In this document: positions 8,566-12,059 of the stretch, one piece after another
Layout: the number at the start of each line of letters is the position of its first letter
How positions within the stretch are numbered: position 1 is the stretch's first letter
From: JAPHTQ01 sp050299175
GTDB lineage: Bacteria > Pseudomonadota > Gammaproteobacteria > Thiohalomonadales > Thiohalomonadaceae
DNA length: 12,059 nucleotides
Direction of reading: 5' to 3'
Assembly: GCA_050299175.1 (NCBI GenBank)
Contig: JBNKVM010000058.1
Coordinates: 1 to 12,059, forward strand
The notes under the pieces: model-generated
What the model was told of the DNA's origin: nothing
Database searches by the model: none
What the model saw: the letters and a program-made list of their open reading frames with translations, nothing else
Translations under genes and position numbers: made by a program

Positions 8566-8791
8566 GACGGCTACAACATCTCGCTTAGGCTTAGGGAACA
8601 AAATGCGGAGACCGCGCTGATGAAGTGGTTGCCATATGGTGGCCGATACGTGATTCAGAATGGCAGGGAGTCTGCCAACTGCCGGAAAAGATGAGCGTCG
8701 CTGTGAGCGGGGCCAAGTAGAGGCCCGTTTTCAGGTCGCACTGGACGAGCCGCGACCCGGTAATATTCCGGGATGGAATAAGGTACTGCCT
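8566..8791. other. 226-base non-coding stretch between the groE promoter and fxsA
   Basis: I see no convincing gene here. Small inverted repeats are present. GGCAG/CTGCC with a 5-base loop lies near 8661-8675. CCCGG/CCGGG with a 7-base loop lies near 8756-8772. CGGGGCC/GGCCCG (one bulged G) lies at 8708-8727 and is followed on the plus strand by TTTT (8728-8731). The last resembles a weak plus-strand terminator, but no plus-strand gene precedes it. No good terminator for fxsA is seen on the minus strand. Confidence 0.4.
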
Positions 8792-9256
8792 CTAATCGTC
8801 TTCCCTGTGATATTCCCCTTCCAGCGTCCTGGAACCCGGGTCCCGCCCAGTTGGACCTGGCCCCTGACCATGCGGAGGCCTTGTGGCATGAATAATTCCG
8901 CGCTCAATGACCTTGAGGATGAGCCATCGCCGTAGTGGCGGAATCAGGCCGAGAAAACCGATGGTATCGGTGAAAAAACCCGGAGTAAGCAGCAAGGCGC
9001 CACTAATGAGGAGCACCACACCCTCCAGCATTGCAATCGTCGGCAGTTCACCCTGCGCAAGTGATGTTTGCACCTTGGCGATGGTATAGAGTCCCTGATG
9101 GCGCAGCAACAGACCACCCAGCACTGCAGTGAAGACCACCATGAATACGGTGGGAAGTGCGCCAATAATGCCGCCGACCTGGATCAATAGATAGATCTCA
9201 AGTAAGGGCACCAGCAGAAACAAAATGAATAGAAGTCGGAACAAGATAATAGCCAA
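8792..9256 (-). CDS. fxsA: FxsA family membrane protein
   Basis: This 154-residue inner-membrane protein aligns with E. coli FxsA, whose overproduction relieves exclusion of phage T7 by the F plasmid; its normal role is not known. Hydrophobic segments lie at about 4-27, 31-52 and 76-100, the last containing the family motif LLTPGFFTDTIGFLGLIPP. The cytoplasmic tail is rich in Gly/Pro and ends GEYHREDD, matching the GEYQRKDD segment of the E. coli protein, so the C-terminus is complete. No ATG exists upstream of the first helix before an in-frame stop. TTG at 9256 is the likely start, with a poor Shine-Dalgarno, so the start is less sure than the gene. It is divergent from cutA and close to groES, as in E. 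coli. Confidence 0.92.
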   Translation of the reverse strand: MAIILFRLLFILFLLVPLLEIYLLIQVGGIIGALPTVFMVVFTAVLGGLLLRHQGLYTIAKVQTSLAQGELPTIAMLEGVVLLISGALLLTPGFFTDTIGFLGLIPPLRRWLILKVIERGIIHATRPPHGQGPGPTGRDPGSRTLEGEYHREDD

Positions 9257-9274
9257 TGTTAAGGAAAGCTCGTT

Positions 9275-9304
9275 AGTATAACGCTAGCCGGCTTAGGATA
9301 TAAC
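9275..9304. promoter_or_regulatory. Possible divergent promoter elements between fxsA and cutA
   Basis: The 101-base gap between the two divergent starts holds two AT-rich hexamers in otherwise GC-rich sequence. TATACT on the minus strand (9275-9280) would suit a -10 for fxsA. TATAAC on the plus strand (9299-9304) would suit a -10 for cutA. Neither has a good -35 at the right distance (the minus-strand one would be TTATAT, 17 bases away), so these are only candidates. Confidence 0.25.
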
Positions 9305-9344
9305 CTGCCAGGGTTAAGCCCCTGGTTGACGTAGATTCGAACAC

Positions 9345-9349
9345 AGGAG
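9345..9349 (+). promoter_or_regulatory. Shine-Dalgarno of cutA (favours GTG start 9358)
   Basis: AGGAG lies 8 bases before the GTG at 9358-9360 and 14 before the in-frame ATG at 9364. The spacing favours the GTG, adding two residues to the protein. Confidence 0.65.
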
Positions 9350-9357
9350 AATCCAGA

Positions 9358-9687
9358 GTGTCTATGCCGTACCGCCTGGTTATCACAACCTGCCCGAACA
9401 TGGAGGTCGCTGAGTCCCTTGCCGATATTGTGGTCAGGGAACGGCTGGCCGCCTGCGTCAACATCCTGCCCGCAGGACGTTCCGTCTACGAGTGGCAGGG
9501 CAAAGTGGAGCACGAGAGTGAGCATGTGCTCCTTATCAAGAGCCGCCTTGACCGCCTGGCGGCGCTGGAAACCCGTCTGATTGAAGTTCACCCCTACGAA
9601 CTCCCCGAGCTGATTGCGGTCCCTATCGAGGACGGGCTAAGCTCCTACCTTTCGTGGATTGACAGCCAACTGGACAATAAAGCATGA
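9358..9687 (+). CDS. cutA: Divalent-cation tolerance protein CutA
   Basis: This 109-residue protein belongs to the CutA1 family, a small trimeric ferredoxin-like fold resembling PII proteins. In E. coli the locus was found through altered tolerance to copper and other divalent metals, but the molecular role is unsettled. Family marks are LVITTCPN (7-14), ERLAACVNI (28-36), VYEWQGKVE (43-51) and HPYELPELIAVP near residues 78-89; it ends in the usual YLSWI helix. There is no signal peptide. C12 and C33 are potential metal-interacting cysteines. The stop TGA (9685-9687) overlaps the dsbD ATG as ATGA, so cutA and dsbD are one translationally coupled operon. The same pair is adjacent in E. coli, where dsbD was once called cutA2. 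Confidence 0.96.
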   Translation: MSMPYRLVITTCPNMEVAESLADIVVRERLAACVNILPAGRSVYEWQGKVEHESEHVLLIKSRLDRLAALETRLIEVHPYELPELIAVPIEDGLSSYLSWIDSQLDNKA

Positions 9688-11924
9688 AAAAACTGTTATT
9701 CCCCCTGCTCGCCCTGCTGCTGAGTACCAATCTCTTTGCCCAGGATGATGAACTGCTTGAGCCTGAACAGGCATTCGCACTCACGGTCACAGCCGTCAAT
9801 GCCGACACGATTAAGGCGCGATGGGACATCGCCGAGGGTTATTACCTCTATCGCAGCAAATTCAAATTCAGCAGCGACACGCAGGACATAACCCTGGGAG
9901 AACCCCAGATTCCAGCCGGCAAGATCAAGCACGACGAATTTTTCGGTGACGTGGAGATCTATCGTGGATCAGTCACCATCACGATACCTGTGGAGCGGGC
10001 GGCAGACGCTCCTGCCAGCCTGAAACTTACCGCCACCTCGCAAGGTTGTGCTGATATCGGGGTCTGTTATCCACCGCAACACCAACAGAGAGAGGTTTCC
10101 CTGCCCGAGCAGGCCCCCGCTCCACCGATAGCTGAGTTGAGTGCGCTCAGTAACGAGTTCAGTCCGCTTGGCGGTGGTGAGGAAGAGGTGCTGGAACCGG
10201 ACCAGGCCTTCCATTTCGATGCGATTGTCGAAAATGGCAATACCCTGCTCGCCCGTTGGGAGATCGCCCCGAAACACTATCTGTATAAAGACAAGTTTCG
10301 CTTCACGCTTACCAACAGCGAGGGAGTCACCCTGGGTCAGCCGCAGTTGCCCCAAGGGGAAGAGAAAGACGATGAGTTCTTCGGCCGTATCCAGGTCTAC
10401 CACAATACGGTTGAAGCAAGGCTACCCTTACAGCGCACCAACCTCGATCCCACCGAGATTACCCTCAAGGTAAGCTACCAGGGCTGTGCCGAAGCGGGCA
10501 TATGTTACCCGCCGCAGAAAAAAGATATCAGCCTGCAGTTGCCCGCAGGCAGTGCTGGTGCAGCTGTCAGCACGGTATCCTCCCCCTCCGGTACCACCTC
10601 AACGACAGGGGGGGCACCGATTTCAGAGCAAGACCAGCTGGCAGCCGCTCTGGCTGGTGGCGATACCTCCTGGACCATTTTGCTGTTCTTCGTCGCAGGC
10701 CTGTTGCTGGCCTTCACCCCATGCGTCTTCCCGATGATCCCGATCCTCTCAAGCATCATTGTCGGTCAGGGGGATAAGATCACCACTCGCAAGGCCTTCA
10801 CCCTGTCACTGATCTATGTGCTGGCAATGGCTTTGACGTATACCGTGGCCGGTGTCATTGCAGGACTGTTTGGTGCCAATATCCAGGCCATGTTCCAGAA
10901 TCCCTGGGTACTGAGCAGCTTTGCCGCGGTCTTCGTACTCCTTTCGCTTTCGATGTTCGGTTTCTACGAGTTGCAGCTGCCCTCGGCACTGCAAAGCAAA
11001 CTGACCGAGATGAGTAACAAGCAGCAGGGCGGCACCCTCACCGGCGTTGCCATTATGGGCTTGCTATCCGCACTTATCGTTGGCCCCTGTGTGGCGCCAC
11101 CGCTGATGGGTGCCCTGATCTACATCGGAAAAACCGGTGATCCCTATCTCGGAGGTGCTGCACTGTTCGCCCTCTCCATGGGTATGGGAGCGCCACTTAT
11201 CGCAATTGGTACTGCCGGAGGCAAATTCCTGCCCCGCGCCGGCAGCTGGATGGATGCCGTCAAGGCAGTATTCGGCGTACTGCTGCTGGCCGTGGCCATC
11301 TGGATGCTGGAACGCATCCTGCCAGCAATGGTTACCATGTTCCTATGGTCGGTGCTGCTTATTATATCTGCAGTTTATATGGGAGCTATCGAAGCTGTCC
11401 GGGATGGTGTCAGCGGCTGGTTCAAGCTGTGGAAAGGGCTGGGACTGGTACTCCTAATCCAGGGAGCGCTGATGCTCGTCGGCCTGGCAGCCGGAGCCAC
11501 TGATCCACTGCAGCCGCTAAAAGGAGTCAGTTTTGGTAGTGCTGCGGTACAACAGCAACACCTTACCTTCAAGACCATCAAAACGATCGCCGATCTGGAG
11601 CGAGAGGTCGCCGCTGCCAGTGCTGCCGGCAAGTCGGTGATGCTTGATTTCTATGCCGAGTGGTGTATCTCCTGCAAAGAGTTTGAAAAATACACTTTCA
11701 GTAACCCCCAGGTGCTTGCAGCCCTCTCCAACACCGTGGCACTGCAGGCGGATGTGACAGCCAACGACGAATCCGACCAGTCTCTGCTGAAACGATTTGA
11801 CCTCATTGGTCCACCTGGCATTATCCTTTATGACACCCAGGGCAATGAGCTTGCTTCCCACCGTGTCGTGGGATTTATGCCCGCCGAAGAGTTCGCCGCG
11901 CATATCAAAAACGCATTGCCATAG
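9684..11924 (+). CDS. dsbD: Thiol:disulfide interchange protein DsbD with duplicated N-terminal domain
   Basis: DsbD carries electrons from cytoplasmic thioredoxin across the inner membrane to periplasmic DsbC, DsbG and cytochrome-c maturation thioredoxins. The 746-residue product is far longer than E. coli DsbD (565). After a signal peptide (1-19, cleaved about LFA/QDD) come two alpha domains, residues 25-141 and 170-287, with cysteine pairs C122/C128 and C268/C274 in QGCA....CYPP motifs. A Ser/Thr/Gly-rich linker (about 288-326) follows. The beta domain (327-605) has about eight helices and redox cysteines C347 (TPCVFPMIP) and C469 (VGPCVAPPL). The gamma thioredoxin domain (625-746) has the active site WCISCKEFEKY (C661, C664) and a probable cis-proline in GPPG (709-712). 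All eight redox cysteines are intact. It overlaps cutA by 4 bases, and a stem-loop follows the stop. Confidence 0.97.
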   Translation: MKKLLFPLLALLLSTNLFAQDDELLEPEQAFALTVTAVNADTIKARWDIAEGYYLYRSKFKFSSDTQDITLGEPQIPAGKIKHDEFFGDVEIYRGSVTITIPVERAADAPASLKLTATSQGCADIGVCYPPQHQQREVSLPEQAPAPPIAELSALSNEFSPLGGGEEEVLEPDQAFHFDAIVENGNTLLARWEIAPKHYLYKDKFRFTLTNSEGVTLGQPQLPQGEEKDDEFFGRIQVYHNTVEARLPLQRTNLDPTEITLKVSYQGCAEAGICYPPQKKDISLQLPAGSAGAAVSTVSSPSGTTSTTGGAPISEQDQLAAALAGGDTSWTILLFFVAGLLLAFTPCVFPMIPILSSIIVGQGDKITTRKAFTLSLIYVLAMALTYTVAGVIAGLFGANIQAMFQNPWVLSSFAAVFVLLSLSMFGFYELQLPSALQSKLTEMSNKQQGGTLTGVAIMGLLSALIVGPCVAPPLMGALIYIGKTGDPYLGGAALFALSMGMGAPLIAIGTAGGKFLPRAGSWMDAVKAVFGVLLLAVAIWMLERILPAMVTMFLWSVLLIISAVYMGAIEAVRDGVSGWFKLWKGLGLVLLIQGALMLVGLAAGATDPLQPLKGVSFGSAAVQQQHLTFKTIKTIADLEREVAAASAAGKSVMLDFYAEWCISCKEFEKYTFSNPQVLAALSNTVALQADVTANDESDQSLLKRFDLIGPPGIILYDTQGNELASHRVVGFMPAEEFAAHIKNALP
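9756..10106 (+). repeat. DsbD alpha-domain copy 1 (residues 25-141)
   Basis: This is the first copy of a protein-level tandem duplication inside dsbD, beginning LEPEQAF and ending soon after QGCADIGVCYPPQ. By hand alignment about 50 of 117 positions are identical to copy 2 (10191-10544). The DNA is well diverged, so the duplication is old and is not an assembly artefact or recent slippage. Confidence 0.85.
10191..10544 (+). repeat. DsbD alpha-domain copy 2 (residues 170-287)
   Basis: The second copy begins LEPDQAF and contains QGCAEAGICYPPQ. It has one more residue than copy 1 and keeps the cysteine pair, the DEFFG motif and the YLYKDKFRF strand. A linker of about 28 residues rich in Pro, Ser and Glu separates the copies. 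This copy sits next to the membrane domain, where the single alpha domain of E. coli DsbD connects. Confidence 0.85.
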
Positions 11925-11932
11925 CCCCATAC

Positions 11933-11975
11933 GCACCGCTCCACTTCATCGTCAAAGGATGAAAAGGAGCGGTGC
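11933..11975 (+). other. Large two-tier stem-loop after dsbD
   Basis: A perfect 10-bp outer stem (GCACCGCTCC / GGAGCGGTGC) encloses, after a 2-by-2 internal loop, a perfect 6-bp inner stem (TTCATC / GATGAA) with a 7-base loop. It starts 8 bases after the dsbD stop. No T-run follows on either strand, so it is not a standard rho-independent terminator. A 3'-end stabilising hairpin, rho-assisted terminator, or protein-binding palindrome upstream of the next gene are possible. The remaining bases to 12059 hold nothing I can assign. Confidence 0.6.
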
Positions 11976-12059
11976 AACAATCATGAATGCCCATGGCCAG
12001 CACCGTCGCGCCAATCCCCTATAAACGCTCACTGCATAGCGATACCCACACCACGAATT

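Noticed and set aside
8540..8566. A sigma-32 promoter (CTTGAC with CGCCATTAT) for groES
   Set aside because: The spacing of about 10-11 bases is shorter than the usual 13-17 and the -35 lacks the AAA end; the vegetative promoter reading fits better.
8708..8731. Hairpin with TTTT as a real plus-strand terminator
   Set aside because: The stem has a bulge, the T-run is only four, and no plus-strand gene or clear promoter precedes it.
8660..8935. A 91-codon plus-strand open frame starting in the gap after the groE promoter
   Set aside because: It runs antisense into the conserved C-terminal part of fxsA, has no Shine-Dalgarno, and looks like no known protein.
11952..12059. A 35-codon minus-strand frame open to the window edge, with a hydrophobic end (WAFMIVAPLLFIL)
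   Set aside because: It is too short to judge, has no family match I recognise, and its stop lies inside the loop of the post-dsbD hairpin. It could be the tail of a convergent gene, but it cannot be supported from this window.

Overview
This window looks like ordinary core chromosome of a gammaproteobacterium. The reasons are a gene complement and partial order shared with the enterics (fxsA next to groES-groEL, cutA next to dsbD, hldE close to glnE), a 97-residue GroES, a GroEL with a GGM-rich tail, and LPS heptose biosynthesis. Base composition is moderately GC-rich and even, and I see no insertion sequence, integrase, phage gene, CRISPR array, tRNA or rRNA. The CIRCE element in front of groES differs from the purely sigma-32 control of enterics and points to a lineage that has HrcA. 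I cannot name the genus.

Region 1 (1-6340, all minus strand) reads from right to left as a probable six-gene operon. It runs: small four-helix membrane protein, glnE, ilvE, 65-residue NDUFS6-like zinc-finger protein, hldE, and a FAD-dependent oxidoreductase that leaves the window. Gaps are between -4 and about 51 bases. GlnE controls glutamine synthetase, IlvE uses the glutamate pool for branched-chain amino acids, and HldE makes the ADP-heptose precursor of the LPS inner core. The oxidoreductase starts inside the hldE stop (ATGA), so it is probably translationally coupled.

Region 2 (6377-8565, minus strand) is the chaperonin operon groES-groEL. It has a good sigma-70-type promoter whose -10 runs into a perfect CIRCE operator, a strong Shine-Dalgarno for each gene, and a rho-independent terminator directly after groEL. 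That terminator separates it from the glnE operon.

Region 3 (8566-9357) holds about 226 bases without a convincing gene, then fxsA (minus strand) and a 101-base divergent intergenic region.

Region 4 (9358-12059, plus strand) is a cutA-dsbD operon with a 4-base ATGA overlap, followed by a large two-tier stem-loop and unassigned sequence. The DsbD carries two tandem copies of the periplasmic alpha domain, each with its own cysteine pair, instead of the single copy in E. coli. This is the most unusual protein feature of the window. I found no evidence of a wholly new system. The observations most worth following are the double-alpha DsbD, the CIRCE-controlled promoter, the unnamed membrane protein ahead of glnE, and the oxidoreductase coupled to hldE.
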